In this document: positions 16,877 to 24,622 of the stretch, one piece after another
Position numbering within the stretch: position 1 is the stretch's first letter
Layout of the letters: every line of letters begins with the position of its first letter
Origin: an uncultured Mediterraneibacter sp.
GTDB taxonomy: Bacteria; Bacillota; Clostridia; Lachnospirales; Lachnospiraceae
Reading direction: 5' to 3'
Assembly: GCF_944377805.1 (NCBI RefSeq)
Contig: NZ_CALWFZ010000004.1
Coordinates: 1 to 64,000 of the forward strand
DNA: 64,000 nt
Translations under genes and position numbers: made by a program
Notes under the pieces: model-generated
Seen by the model: only the letters and a program-made list of their open reading frames with translations
Told to the model about the DNA's origin: nothing
Database searches by the model: none

Positions 16877-18172
16877 ATGAGAACAAAAATATACAATGCA
16901 AAAATACTGACGATGAATGGAGAAGAGAAGATCTTTGACGGGGAAATTCACATAGAAGATGGACGTATTTCCCTCGTACAGCCATACGGGGAAAATGATG
17001 CGGAACAGGAAAAAGAGAGAGAGTGGGATACTCTGATTGACGCGCAGGGGAATCTGATTATGCCCGGTTTCAAAAACGCGCACACCCATTCCCCAATGAC
17101 TTTTCTGCGCTCCTATGCGGATGACATGAAACTCCAGGAGTGGCTGTATGAGAAAGTATTTCCCGCTGAGGCAGAGCTTACGGCAGAGGATATTTACTGG
17201 CTGACCAAGCTTGCGGTTATGGAATATCTTACAAGTGGGGTCACATCAGCTTTCGACATGTACAAGATGAAAAGCGAAAGCGCAAAGGCGGCGGAAGAAA
17301 CCGGATTCCGTATGGTGCTCTGCGGGGATATTAATGACTTCGGAGGCACTGTGCACGATGTGGAAAAGGATTATCTGAATTATAACAAAGACAAGGACAG
17401 CCTTGTTTCCTATCAGATCGGCTTCCATGCCGAATACACGACGAGCCGGGAACTGATGGAACAGCTGGCAGCTCTGGCAGACCGGTATAAGGCGCCGGTA
17501 TATGTCCACTGTGCTGAGACGAAAAGAGAGGTGGACGAGTGTATTCAGCGCTCCGGTATGACGCCGGTGGCGTACATGAATTCTTTAGGACTGTTCCGGC
17601 ACGGAGGCGGTCTGTTCCACGGAGTCCATGTGAACGACGCAGATTTTAACATTATAAAGGAGAGAGGCCTCTATGTAGTTACTAACCCTGCTTCTAACCT
17701 GAAACTTGCCAGCGGCATTGCTCCGGTTAAGCGGTATCTGGATCTGGGAATTCCGGTGGCCATAGGAACAGACGGACCGGCAAGCAATAACTGCCTTGAT
17801 ATGTTCAGAGAAATGTTTCTTACGACAGGACTTCAGAAAGTGCTGTGTGATGATCCGGAAGCGGTTCCGGCTATGGATGTCCTGAAAATGGCAGTGGTAA
17901 ACGGAGCCCATGCAATGGGGCTTTCCGACTGCGACAGCATTGCTCCGGGCAAGAGGGCGGATCTCATTATGATTGACCTTAAGCAGCCGAATATGCAGCC
18001 GCTTCACAATATCGAGAAAAATGTCGTATACAGCGGCAGCAAGCAGAATATAAAAATGACGATGATCAACGGCAAGGTTGTATATCAGGACGGACAGTTT
18101 TATATCGGGGAGAAGACAGAGAAAATCTATGAGAACGCAAACCGCATCTCAGAGCGTATTCTCGGAATGTAA
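16877..18172 (+). CDS. Amidohydrolase, MTA/SAH deaminase-like
   Basis: This metal-dependent amidohydrolase resembles the MtaD/TrzN/SsnA group that deaminates adenosine-type nucleosides such as methylthioadenosine and S-adenosylhomocysteine. Metal ligands are His69 and His71 in NAHTHSPM, the histidine of GFHAEYTTS, the histidine of YVHCAETKREVDEC, and the aspartate of GTDGPASNN. The ATG at 16877 (431 residues) is behind AAAAGGAG. A longer in-frame start would overlap punA and add residues unlike the family. The neighbour punA makes a purine-salvage role likely, but the exact substrate is not fixed by sequence. Confidence 0.85.
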   Translation: MRTKIYNAKILTMNGEEKIFDGEIHIEDGRISLVQPYGENDAEQEKEREWDTLIDAQGNLIMPGFKNAHTHSPMTFLRSYADDMKLQEWLYEKVFPAEAELTAEDIYWLTKLAVMEYLTSGVTSAFDMYKMKSESAKAAEETGFRMVLCGDINDFGGTVHDVEKDYLNYNKDKDSLVSYQIGFHAEYTTSRELMEQLAALADRYKAPVYVHCAETKREVDECIQRSGMTPVAYMNSLGLFRHGGGLFHGVHVNDADFNIIKERGLYVVTNPASNLKLASGIAPVKRYLDLGIPVAIGTDGPASNNCLDMFREMFLTTGLQKVLCDDPEAVPAMDVLKMAVVNGAHAMGLSDCDSIAPGKRADLIMIDLKQPNMQPLHNIEKNVVYSGSKQNIKMTMINGKVVYQDGQFYIGEKTEKIYENANRISERILGM

Positions 18173-18209
18173 CAGATGACAGGGGAGAGAAAAAGAAAGG
18201 GGTATACAG

Positions 18210-18677
18210 ATGATGAGAGCAGCAATATTTACAATTGATACGGGATTATATAAGGCAAAAGGGGAGAGTGCGGCCGCTGTCGCTCTGAAGAGACTTCTGG
18301 AACAGACCGGGTTTGAAGTGAAGGCGGCGGGAGCGCTGCCCTGTGACGGAGAGCTTTTATCCACTGTGATGAGGCAGTTGTCGGATTCCGGATCCGTAGA
18401 CTTGATCCTGACGACAGGGGCGGCAGGATTTCTTGAGGAGGACTGCGCTCCGGACGCCGTAAAGGAGATAGCGGATCGTCTCCTGCCGGGAATTCCGGAG
18501 GCATTGAGAGCGTATAACTTAAGATACTCCAAAAAAGCGATGCTGGAGGCTCTTGCGGCGGGAATCAGAAATAAAACTCTGATTCTGAATCTTCCGGAGA
18601 GCGCTAAGACGGCGAAAGAAGATATGGAGTATATTTTGCCGGAAGTGGTGCAGGTAGTGGAGAATATTAATTTATGA
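18210..18677 (+). CDS. MoaB/MogA-like protein
   Basis: The 155-residue protein has the fold pattern of MoaB/MogA, which adenylylate molybdopterin. A TGAAG glycine loop (LILTTGAAGFLEED) replaces the usual TGGTG, and the SKKAMLEALAAGIRNKTLILNLPES segment matches the family C-terminal part. Key positions of the active loop differ (EEDCAPDAV in place of xRDxTPEA). No other molybdenum cofactor gene is nearby. It may be a family member with a different substrate. Its stop codon overlaps the next start by 4 bases, indicating translational coupling. Confidence 0.65.
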   Translation: MMRAAIFTIDTGLYKAKGESAAAVALKRLLEQTGFEVKAAGALPCDGELLSTVMRQLSDSGSVDLILTTGAAGFLEEDCAPDAVKEIADRLLPGIPEALRAYNLRYSKKAMLEALAAGIRNKTLILNLPESAKTAKEDMEYILPEVVQVVENINL

Positions 18678-19372
18678 TGAAGGTAACTTATTTAAAACAC
18701 AGTGGTTTTCTGGTTGAAACGGAAGAGTTATATTTACTTTTTGATTATTATAAAGGAGCATTCCCGGATTGGAACAGAGACAAAAAGATGCTCGTATTTG
18801 TAAGTCACGGCCATTATGATCATTTCGGAAAGGAAATCTTCCGGCTTTCAGATGTTTTCCGGGAGATTCGTTTTATTTTGTCCTCGGATATTGACGCAAA
18901 AGAATATGAAAAGTACGGCAGTGTAACATCAGTGGGAGCCGGACAGACATCAGAGATTGAGGGTGTTACTGTCAGGACGCTCAGGTCGAATGACCAGGGA
19001 GTGGCCTACCTTCTTCATACCGGCGGCAAAACGATCTACCATGCGGGAGATCTGAACTGGTGGCACTGGGAAGGAGAGCCGGAACGGTTTAACAAAGCGA
19101 TGCGCCGCTCCTATCAGTCAGAGATCAATAAATTAAAAGATGAAAAGATTGATGTGGCCTTTGTTCCGGTGGATCCGAGACAGGGAGAACAGTACTGCTG
19201 GGGACTGGATTGTTTTATGAAACGGACAGTGACGAAAAAGGTGTTTCCCATGCACTTCTGGGAGAATTATGAGATCTTTGAGAGACTTATGCTTGAGGCG
19301 TGTACGGACGAATACCGGAACAGCATTGTTAAGATTGAACGGGAAGGTCAGACCTTTCTGTTGGAAAGCTGA
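18674..19372 (+). CDS. Metallo-beta-lactamase-fold hydrolase
   Basis: The 232-residue protein carries the metal motif SHGHYDHF near residues 44-51, a second histidine in TIYHAGDLNWWHW, and a late histidine in PMHFWENYEIF. These are hallmarks of the UPF0173/UlaG-like branch of the superfamily. The WWHWEGEP segment after the HAGD motif is a recognisable variant in Clostridia. The substrate is unknown. Its ATG lies in the stop region of the MoaB-like gene (ATGATGA), and rnhA follows after 9 bases. Confidence 0.8.
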   Translation: MMKVTYLKHSGFLVETEELYLLFDYYKGAFPDWNRDKKMLVFVSHGHYDHFGKEIFRLSDVFREIRFILSSDIDAKEYEKYGSVTSVGAGQTSEIEGVTVRTLRSNDQGVAYLLHTGGKTIYHAGDLNWWHWEGEPERFNKAMRRSYQSEINKLKDEKIDVAFVPVDPRQGEQYCWGLDCFMKRTVTKKVFPMHFWENYEIFERLMLEACTDEYRNSIVKIEREGQTFLLES

Positions 19373-19381
19373 GGAAAATCT

Positions 19382-19855
19382 ATGCTTGTGAAAATCTATA
19401 CAGACGGCGCGGCACGGGGAAATCCCGACGGACCGGGAGGATACGGTACAGTGCTGGAATATACGGATACAAAAGGAGAACTTCATGTAAAGGAGTTGTC
19501 GCAGGGGTATGTCCGTACGACAAATAACAGAATGGAACTGATGGCGGTTATCGCAGGGCTGGAGGCGTTAAACCGCCCGTGCAGCGTTGAGGTTTACTCG
19601 GACTCTCAGTATGTGGTGAATGCGTTCAATCAGCACTGGATCGACGGCTGGATTCAGAAGGGATGGAAGCGGGGGAAAAACGAGCCGGTAAAAAATACGG
19701 ATCTCTGGAAACGCCTGCTTCAGGCAAAAGACTCCCATCAGGTAACGTTTTACTGGGTCAAAGGTCATGACGGCCATCCCCAGAACGAGAGATGTGATAC
19801 TCTCGCCACGACAGCTGCGGACGGGGAGAATCTTATCGTTGACGATGGAGTCTGA
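19382..19855 (+). CDS. rnhA: Ribonuclease HI
   Basis: RNase HI removes RNA from RNA-DNA hybrids. The 157-residue protein carries the four acidic catalytic positions in [39 protein letters not shown] and [11 protein letters not shown]. The basic handle helix ([16 protein letters not shown]) is present, as in E. coli RNase HI. Its last codons contain the -35 of the rnpB promoter. It ends the punA transcript unless the polymerase reads into rnpB. Confidence 0.97.
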   Translation: MLVKIYTDGAARGNPDGPGGYGTVLEYTDTKGELHVKELSQGYVRTTNNRMELMAVIAGLEALNRPCSVEVYSDSQYVVNAFNQHWIDGWIQKGWKRGKNEPVKNTDLWKRLLQAKDSHQVTFYWVKGHDGHPQNERCDTLATTAADGENLIVDDGV

Positions 19856-19867
19856 ACATAGTATAAT
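19839..19867 (+). promoter_or_regulatory. Sigma-A promoter of rnpB inside the rnhA end
   Basis: TTGACG (19839-19844) and TATAAT (19862-19867) have a 17-base spacer; the -35 is within the last codons of rnhA. The predicted start, near 19874-19877, coincides with the 5' strand of RNase P helix P1. Confidence 0.85.
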
Positions 19868-19876
19868 CAAATGATG

Positions 19877-20231
19877 TGTCAAGTAAGACAGGCAATCGCG
19901 GCTGCACGCGCCGAAAGGCGGCAGACGAGGAAAGTCCGGGCTTCACAGGGCAGGATGCCGGATAACGTCCGGTGGAGGTGACTCCAAGGCCAGTGCAACA
20001 GAAATAAACCGCCGGGAGATAAGTCCCGGTAAGGGTGGAAAGGCAGTGTAAGAGACTACCGCCCTGCTGGTAACAGCAGGGGCACATGTAAACCCCATCC
20101 GAAGCAAGACCGGATAGAAACAATGTGGCTGCCCGTCACGTTTCAGGTAGGTCGCTTGAGCCTGGCGGCGACGCCGGGCCTAGACAGATGATTGTCCACG
20201 ACATAACCCGGCTTATCGTCTTGCTTGACAT
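19877..20231 (+). ncRNA. rnpB: RNase P RNA (bacterial class A)
   Basis: This is the catalytic RNA of RNase P, which matures tRNA 5' ends. Helix P1 is formed by 19877-19889 with 20218-20230 (GTCAAGTAAGAC / GTCTTGCTTGAC). Conserved blocks are visible in order: GAGGAAAGTCCGGGC near 19927, AGAGACTACCGCC near 20051, GTAAACCCCA near 20090, the GGTAGGTCGCTTGAGCC region, and CAGATGATTG near 20185. The roughly 355-base length is normal for type A. Ends are set by P1 and are accurate to a few bases. RnpM, a modulator of RNase P in Bacillus, is encoded at 57.7 kb. Confidence 0.95.
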
Positions 20232-20247
20232 GTGATAATACAGAAAA

Positions 20248-20298
20248 AGCCGTAAGTGCATTCTGCTTTGCTGACAGGGTGATTTGCGGCTGAATTTT
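20248..20298 (+). terminator. Likely terminator of rnpB
   Basis: AGCCGTAA (20248-20255) pairs with TTGCGGCT (20284-20291) including one G-T wobble, followed by GAATTTTATTT. The loop is long (28 bases) and the T-run interrupted, so efficiency is uncertain. Confidence 0.55.
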
Positions 20299-20344
20299 AT
20301 TTGAAACTATCAGAAAAATAAGAGAACATCAGGAGAAATACAAT

Positions 20345-21376
20345 ATGGGAATGACAATCAATGTGCAGCTTCCGCTGCCGGCAGATTTAAAATCAGAGTA
20401 TCCGCTTTCAGAGGAAATCGTAAAGATCAAAAAGGATCGGGATAAGGAGATCAGCGACATTTTTGCGGGAAGATCCGACAAATTTGTAGTGATTGTCGGC
20501 CCATGCTCCGCTGACAATGAGGACTCTGTGTGCGAATATGTGAGCCGACTGGCAAAAGTAAATGAAAAAGTGCGCGACAGACTTATGATTATTCCCCGAA
20601 TCTACACGAACAAGCCGCGCACAACAGGAGAAGGGTACAAGGGCATGCTTCATCAGCCGGAACCGGATCAGGCGCCGGACCTTCTGGCGGGGATCATCGC
20701 AATCCGTAAGATGCATACCCGCGCTATAAGGGAGAGCGGGCTTACTGCGGCAGACGAGATGCTCTATCCGGAGAACCGAAGTTATCTGGACGACATCCTC
20801 TCCTATGAAGCGATCGGCGCCAGATCAGTTGAAAACCAGCAGCATCGCCTGACAGCCAGCGGCATGGACATTCCGGTGGGAATGAAAAATCCGACCAGCG
20901 GAGATTTCGCCGTAATGCTGAACTCCGTTGTAGCTGCTCAGAGTTCCCATACGTTTATCTATCGGGGAATGGATGTGACGACAGACGGCAATCCCCTGGC
21001 CCATGTGATTTTGCGGGGCGGTGTGGATAAATATGGAACCTGTATCCCGAACTATCACTATGAGGATCTGGTCAGGCTGCTTGAGGCGTACTGTCAGCGT
21101 GAACTGAAAAATCCGGCTGCGATCATAGACGCGAATCATTCAAATTCCAATAAGCAGTTTCATGAGCAGATCAGGATCGTAAGCGAAGTACTGCACAGTA
21201 GAAACTATAATTCTGAGCTGAAAAAACTGGTCAAAGGGGTCATGATTGAGAGTTATCTGGAAGAAGGATGCCAGAAAATCGATGAAAACAGAGTATATGG
21301 AAGATCCATCACCGATCCGTGTCTTGGCTGGGACGACACAGAGAGATTGATTTATAAAATAGCTGACGAATGTTAG
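20345..21376 (+). CDS. aroF: 3-deoxy-7-phosphoheptulonate synthase (class I)
   Basis: DAHP synthase condenses phosphoenolpyruvate and erythrose 4-phosphate, the first step of aromatic amino acid synthesis. The 343-residue protein is of the AroF/G/H type: IVGPCSADNED near 49-59, PRTTGEGYKGM, GARSVENQQHR, VGMKNPTSGDF, and IIDANHSNSNKQ with metal-binding residues. The symbol aroF is generic; feedback specificity cannot be read with confidence. GGAG lies 9 bases before the ATG. It is monocistronic, bounded by the rnpB terminator and a strong palindromic terminator; pheA of the same pathway is 2 kb downstream. Confidence 0.95.
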   Translation: MGMTINVQLPLPADLKSEYPLSEEIVKIKKDRDKEISDIFAGRSDKFVVIVGPCSADNEDSVCEYVSRLAKVNEKVRDRLMIIPRIYTNKPRTTGEGYKGMLHQPEPDQAPDLLAGIIAIRKMHTRAIRESGLTAADEMLYPENRSYLDDILSYEAIGARSVENQQHRLTASGMDIPVGMKNPTSGDFAVMLNSVVAAQSSHTFIYRGMDVTTDGNPLAHVILRGGVDKYGTCIPNYHYEDLVRLLEAYCQRELKNPAAIIDANHSNSNKQFHEQIRIVSEVLHSRNYNSELKKLVKGVMIESYLEEGCQKIDENRVYGRSITDPCLGWDDTERLIYKIADEC

Positions 21377-21402
21377 GCTTTTGCGGGTTTTCCGTCCGAA
21401 TA

Positions 21403-21444
21403 AAAATGAGTCTGCGGGGGAATATTCCCCCGCAGACTCATTTT
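21403..21444. terminator. Perfectly palindromic bidirectional terminator
   Basis: A 42-base perfect inverted repeat (AAAATGAGTCTGCGGGGGAA and its complement) carries A-runs and T-runs on both sides. It serves the convergent aroF and pyrI genes. Confidence 0.93.
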
Positions 21445-21470
21445 ATCCTGCTGTTCCGGCAAATTACAGA

Positions 21471-21914
21471 TTATCTTCTCCTGCGGTATTTTTCCTCGCA
21501 GTATTTACATCTGTAAATCTGGTTTTCTTCATCTGTTAGAACGAAGATGTGATCCAGACCCTGCTCGATGGAAGTGATGCATCTCGGGTTTTTGCAGCGG
21601 ATCACGTTGCGGATCTCCTTGGGCAGTTTCAGATTTTTCTTTTCCACGATCTTCTCATTTTCAATAATATTAATGGTGATGTTGTGGTCAATGAAGCCGA
21701 GAATGTCAAGATCCATAAAATCAATGGGGCACTCGATTTTGATGATGTCCTTTTTTCCCATTTTGCTGCTCTTGGCATTCTTGATGATGGCAACGCAGCA
21801 GTCAAGTTTGTCAAGATGCAGATATTTGTATATATCCATGCTTCTTCCGGCTTCGATGTGGTCGAGCACAAAGCCCTCAGAGATGCTGCCTACATTTAAT
21901 GTACTTTTTATCAT
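21471..21914 (-). CDS. pyrI: Aspartate carbamoyltransferase regulatory chain
   Basis: PyrI binds allosteric nucleotides and assembles with PyrB trimers. The 147-residue protein has the N-terminal allosteric domain ([15 protein letters not shown]) and a C-terminal zinc site with Cys107, Cys112, Cys136 and Cys139 (CKNPRC and CKYC). These four cysteines match the E. coli zinc knuckle spacing. It lies 26 bases downstream of pyrB, and both end at the palindromic terminator. Presence of pyrI predicts a regulated dodecameric ATCase rather than the unregulated Bacillus type. Confidence 0.96.
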   Translation of the reverse strand: MIKSTLNVGSISEGFVLDHIEAGRSMDIYKYLHLDKLDCCVAIIKNAKSSKMGKKDIIKIECPIDFMDLDILGFIDHNITINIIENEKIVEKKNLKLPKEIRNVIRCKNPRCITSIEQGLDHIFVLTDEENQIYRCKYCEEKYRRRR

Positions 21915-21940
21915 AGTTGTTCCCTTTTCCTTTCTGAATT

Positions 21941-22861
21941 TTAATCAACATGAATATCAAGCAGAGTCAGTATGAGCGCCATGCGCACATATACTCCATA
22001 CTGAACCTGGCGGAAGTACGCGGCGCGGGGATCGTCGTCTACGTCGACGGAGATCTCATTGACTCTCGGAAGCGGATGGAGTACATACATATCTTCCGGC
22101 GCAAGTTTCATTTTCTCTTTATCCAGAATATAGAAGTCTTTCATGCGCACATAATCTTCTTCGTTGAAGAAACGTTCCTTCTGGACGCGGGTCATATAGA
22201 GAATGTCGAGATCCGGCATCGCGTCCTCAAGGCGAACGACTTCTTTATACTCGATGTGATTGCGGTCAAGTACATCATGTCGGATATATTCAGGGAGGCG
22301 CAGTTCCTCCGGAGAGATCAGGATGAAGCGTATCCCCGTATACCTTACGAGAGCATTAATCAGCGAATGAACAGTACGTCCGAATTTCAGATCGCCGCAC
22401 AGCCCGATCGTCAGGTTGTCAAGACGGCTCTTTACATTGCGGATTGTAAGAAGATCGGTCAGTGTCTGAGTCGGGTGCTGATGTCCTCCGTCTCCGGCGT
22501 TGATCACCGGGATAGAAGAGTGCTGGCAGGCTACCATAGGCGCGCCCTCTTTCGGATGCCTCATAGCGCATATATCTGCGTAGCAGGAAACGGTCCGTAT
22601 CGTATCGGAAACACTTTCGCCCTTTGAAGCGGAACTGGAATCCGCTGAGGAAAACCCCAGAACGCTTCCTCCGAGATTGAGCATGGCGGCTTCATGGCTC
22701 AGACGCGTTCTCGTACTCGGCTCATAGAATAAAGTCGCCAGTTTTTTTCCTTCGCATGCGTGGGCATATTTCTGGGGGCTGGCCTCAATATCCTGCGCAA
22801 GGTCTAAAAGATTGTCAAGTTCTTCCACTGAAAGATCAAGCGGACTCATCAAATGTCTCAT
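21941..22861 (-). CDS. pyrB: Aspartate carbamoyltransferase catalytic chain
   Basis: PyrB joins carbamoyl phosphate and aspartate, the committed step of pyrimidine synthesis. The 306-residue protein has the carbamoyl phosphate loop [12 protein letters not shown] (47-58), the 80s loop [20 protein letters not shown], and the 240s region with [10 protein letters not shown] chose the start at 22861 because AAGGAGG lies 7 bases upstream on the minus strand; a longer in-frame ATG at 22894 would add 11 residues and has no such site. I see no PyrR-binding element, but two hairpins lie upstream. Confidence 0.96.
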   Translation of the reverse strand: MRHLMSPLDLSVEELDNLLDLAQDIEASPQKYAHACEGKKLATLFYEPSTRTRLSHEAAMLNLGGSVLGFSSADSSSASKGESVSDTIRTVSCYADICAMRHPKEGAPMVACQHSSIPVINAGDGGHQHPTQTLTDLLTIRNVKSRLDNLTIGLCGDLKFGRTVHSLINALVRYTGIRFILISPEELRLPEYIRHDVLDRNHIEYKEVVRLEDAMPDLDILYMTRVQKERFFNEEDYVRMKDFYILDKEKMKLAPEDMYVLHPLPRVNEISVDVDDDPRAAYFRQVQYGVYVRMALILTLLDIHVD

Positions 22862-22908
22862 AAATGCCTCCTTCATACATAGATGTACATTCATTATTTT
22901 AATCGGTT

Positions 22909-22953
22909 GATAATCCCCTGGGATTATCGGTGCTGCGGCAGTCAGATCTGCCG
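22909..22953 (-). other. Two hairpins upstream of pyrB
   Basis: Two stem-loops lie 48-92 bases upstream of pyrB: GATAATCC / GGATTATC (22909-22928, 4-base loop) and CGGCAG / CTGCCG (22936-22953, 6-base loop). Neither is followed by a T-run on the minus strand. They may be part of the pyrBI leader; no PyrR consensus or leader peptide was found. Confidence 0.45.
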
Positions 22954-22964
22954 GTGATCGCCTC

Positions 22965-23058
22965 TTTTGTGGCGGCGACGATCCAAAGTCCGGGCTTGCC
23001 CGGAATCCTGGCGACCGCTTACAGTCCCGGAATGTGCCTTCTGGCGCTTCAGGTGATT
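22965..23058 (+). repeat. Two-hairpin repeat, copy A
   Basis: Bases 22965-23058 align without gaps to 29722-29815 with 13 differences in 94 (86 percent), including a perfect 32-base block (23009-23040). Hairpin I pairs CCA..TCCGGG with CCCGGA..TGG; hairpin II pairs CCGGA..GTGCC with GGCGC..TTCAGG. Several differences keep pairing: GGCAC to GGCGC by wobble, and a shifted bulge in hairpin I. CCGGTGATCGC at 22951-22961 resembles the element's right end and may be a fragment of another copy. Strand is given as the orientation of the copy upstream of rimO. Confidence 0.8.
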
Positions 23059-23065
23059 CATCACA

Positions 23066-23352
23066 AAAAAACCGCCGCGCTCATAGCCGCGTCTGTCTTT
23101 GTCAAAAGTGACGGCCATTAGCACAGGCTCCTGGCGGATAATGTTTGAATTATAATCCGGGGTATATTTGTCTTCGATTTCGTTTAAAAGAGATGAATCT
23201 TCGACTGTGATATAGTGGGCGATCTGAGTATTTTTCCAGGAAGGGAAATAAGATGTCAGAGAAACGACAGAATCAATAACCGAATGGGAAACCTGATGAT
23301 TTTTGTATCTTCGGATACTTTTCCGGGTTTTTAAACATTCAGTAACGTTCAT
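23066..23352 (-). pseudogene. Truncated nitroreductase-family gene
   Basis: From an ATG at 23352 behind GGGAGG, about 96 codons match the N-terminal half of small FMN nitroreductases: LKTRKSIRRYKNHQVS, FPSWKNTQ and [16 protein letters not shown]. Family-like sequence stops at about 23066, next to the edge of repeat copy A, and the frame then runs through the repeat until 22942. The C-terminal half with the rest of the FMN site is absent and is not found further on before pyrB. The intact promoter at 23381-23409 implies the truncation is recent or that the transcript still serves pyrBI. Confidence 0.75.
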
Positions 23353-23380
23353 TTGTTTACCTCCCTGAATTCTCCACCTA

Positions 23381-23409
23381 ATCATATAATAAAATATTCT
23401 GATTTTCAA
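23381..23409 (-). promoter_or_regulatory. Promoter of the nitroreductase remnant
   Basis: On the minus strand, TTGAAA (23404-23409) and TATGAT (23381-23386) have a 17-base spacer, about 29 bases before the remnant's start. With no obvious terminator between, transcripts could run on into pyrBI. Confidence 0.6.
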
Positions 23410-23479
23410 CTGCAAAGTAGATTTTATGAGAGAAATGTACTATACTATTTGGGTGCAAAGAAGCGAAGGGAGAAGAAAA

Positions 23480-24610
23480 ATGGAAACATTGGAGGAGTTA
23501 AGGAAAAGACTCGACAAAATAGACGATCAGATCGCAGCTCTCTATGAACAGCGTATGCAGGTGTGCGGAGCGGTTGGAGAATACAAAGTAAAGGCGGGGC
23601 GGAAAGTATTTGACCGTCAGAGAGAGCAGGAAAAACTTTCGGACGTTTCCTCAAAGGTCAGCGGAGATTTTAACAAAAAAGGGATCAGGGAACTCTACCA
23701 GCAGCTTATGTCCATGAGCCGTAAACTTCAGTACCAGCAGCTTGTGGAAGCAGGAGCGCTGGGCAGGCTTCCGTTTATCCGAATGCATGATCTTGACAAG
23801 GATAACGCCCGCGTTGTATTTCAGGGAACAGAAGGCGCGTACGGACAGGCTGCTATGCATCAGTTCTTTGGAGAGAACGTCAACAGTTTCCATGTAAGAA
23901 CCTTCCGGGAGGCAATGGAGGCGATTGAGGAGGGGGCTGCGGATTATGCGGTGCTTCCCATTGAGAATTCCACTGCCGGACCGGTGATCGAGATGTATGA
24001 TCTCCTGGACGAGTTCGAGAACTATATCGTGGCTGAGACAATCCTGCCCGTTGTACATACGTTGTCAGGACTTCCGGGGGCCGATATTTCTGATATTAAG
24101 CGGGTTTATTCAAAAACAGAGGCGCTCATGCAGACGACCCGTTTTCTGGACGGCCATCCGGACTGGGAGAGAATCAGCGTCGTGAACACTGCCATCGCGG
24201 CCAGGAAAGTGCTGGAGGAAAACGATATTACACAGGCGGCTGTGTGCAGTGCCTATGCGGCGCAGGTACATGGCCTGTCAGTATTAGCCGATGCGATCAA
24301 TGATGATATGGATAACTCCACCCGCTTCATTGTAGTGACGAATCAGAAAGTATTTCTACAAAATGCTTCTAAAATCAGCATCCGCTTTGAACTGCCGCAT
24401 CAGAGCGGCTCACTGTATGGAATCCTGTCGCATTTTATTTACAATGATCTGAATATGACAAAGATTGAGTCGCGTCCGATCAAAGGACGTCCCTGGGAAT
24501 ATTGTTTTTTTGTGGACTTTGAGGGGAACCTGGAGGATGCGGCTGTGAAAAATGCGATCCGGGGACTTAGGGAAGAATCAAAGAATCTCAAGATCCTGGG
24601 GAATTATTAG
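23480..24610 (+). CDS. pheA: Bifunctional chorismate mutase/prephenate dehydratase
   Basis: PheA converts chorismate through prephenate to phenylpyruvate. The 376-residue protein has an N-terminal AroQ-type chorismate mutase domain (about 1-88; LRKRLDKIDDQIAALYEQRM). A prephenate dehydratase domain follows, beginning near GTEGAYGQAAM (about 118) and including PIENSTAGPV. A C-terminal ACT domain carries the phenylalanine-binding motif ESRPIKGRPWEY. The start at 23480 has GAAGGGAGAAG upstream; a longer in-frame ATG at 23426 would overlap a TATACT box at 23441 and lacks a binding site. Confidence 0.95.
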   Translation: METLEELRKRLDKIDDQIAALYEQRMQVCGAVGEYKVKAGRKVFDRQREQEKLSDVSSKVSGDFNKKGIRELYQQLMSMSRKLQYQQLVEAGALGRLPFIRMHDLDKDNARVVFQGTEGAYGQAAMHQFFGENVNSFHVRTFREAMEAIEEGAADYAVLPIENSTAGPVIEMYDLLDEFENYIVAETILPVVHTLSGLPGADISDIKRVYSKTEALMQTTRFLDGHPDWERISVVNTAIAARKVLEENDITQAAVCSAYAAQVHGLSVLADAINDDMDNSTRFIVVTNQKVFLQNASKISIRFELPHQSGSLYGILSHFIYNDLNMTKIESRPIKGRPWEYCFFVDFEGNLEDAAVKNAIRGLREESKNLKILGNY

Positions 24611-24622
24611 GAGGAGTAAAAC

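Noticed and set aside
22862..22960. A PyrR-binding or leader-peptide attenuator before pyrB
   Set aside because: The hairpins there are not followed by T-runs, and I see neither the PyrR-binding loop nor a pyrimidine-rich leader peptide.
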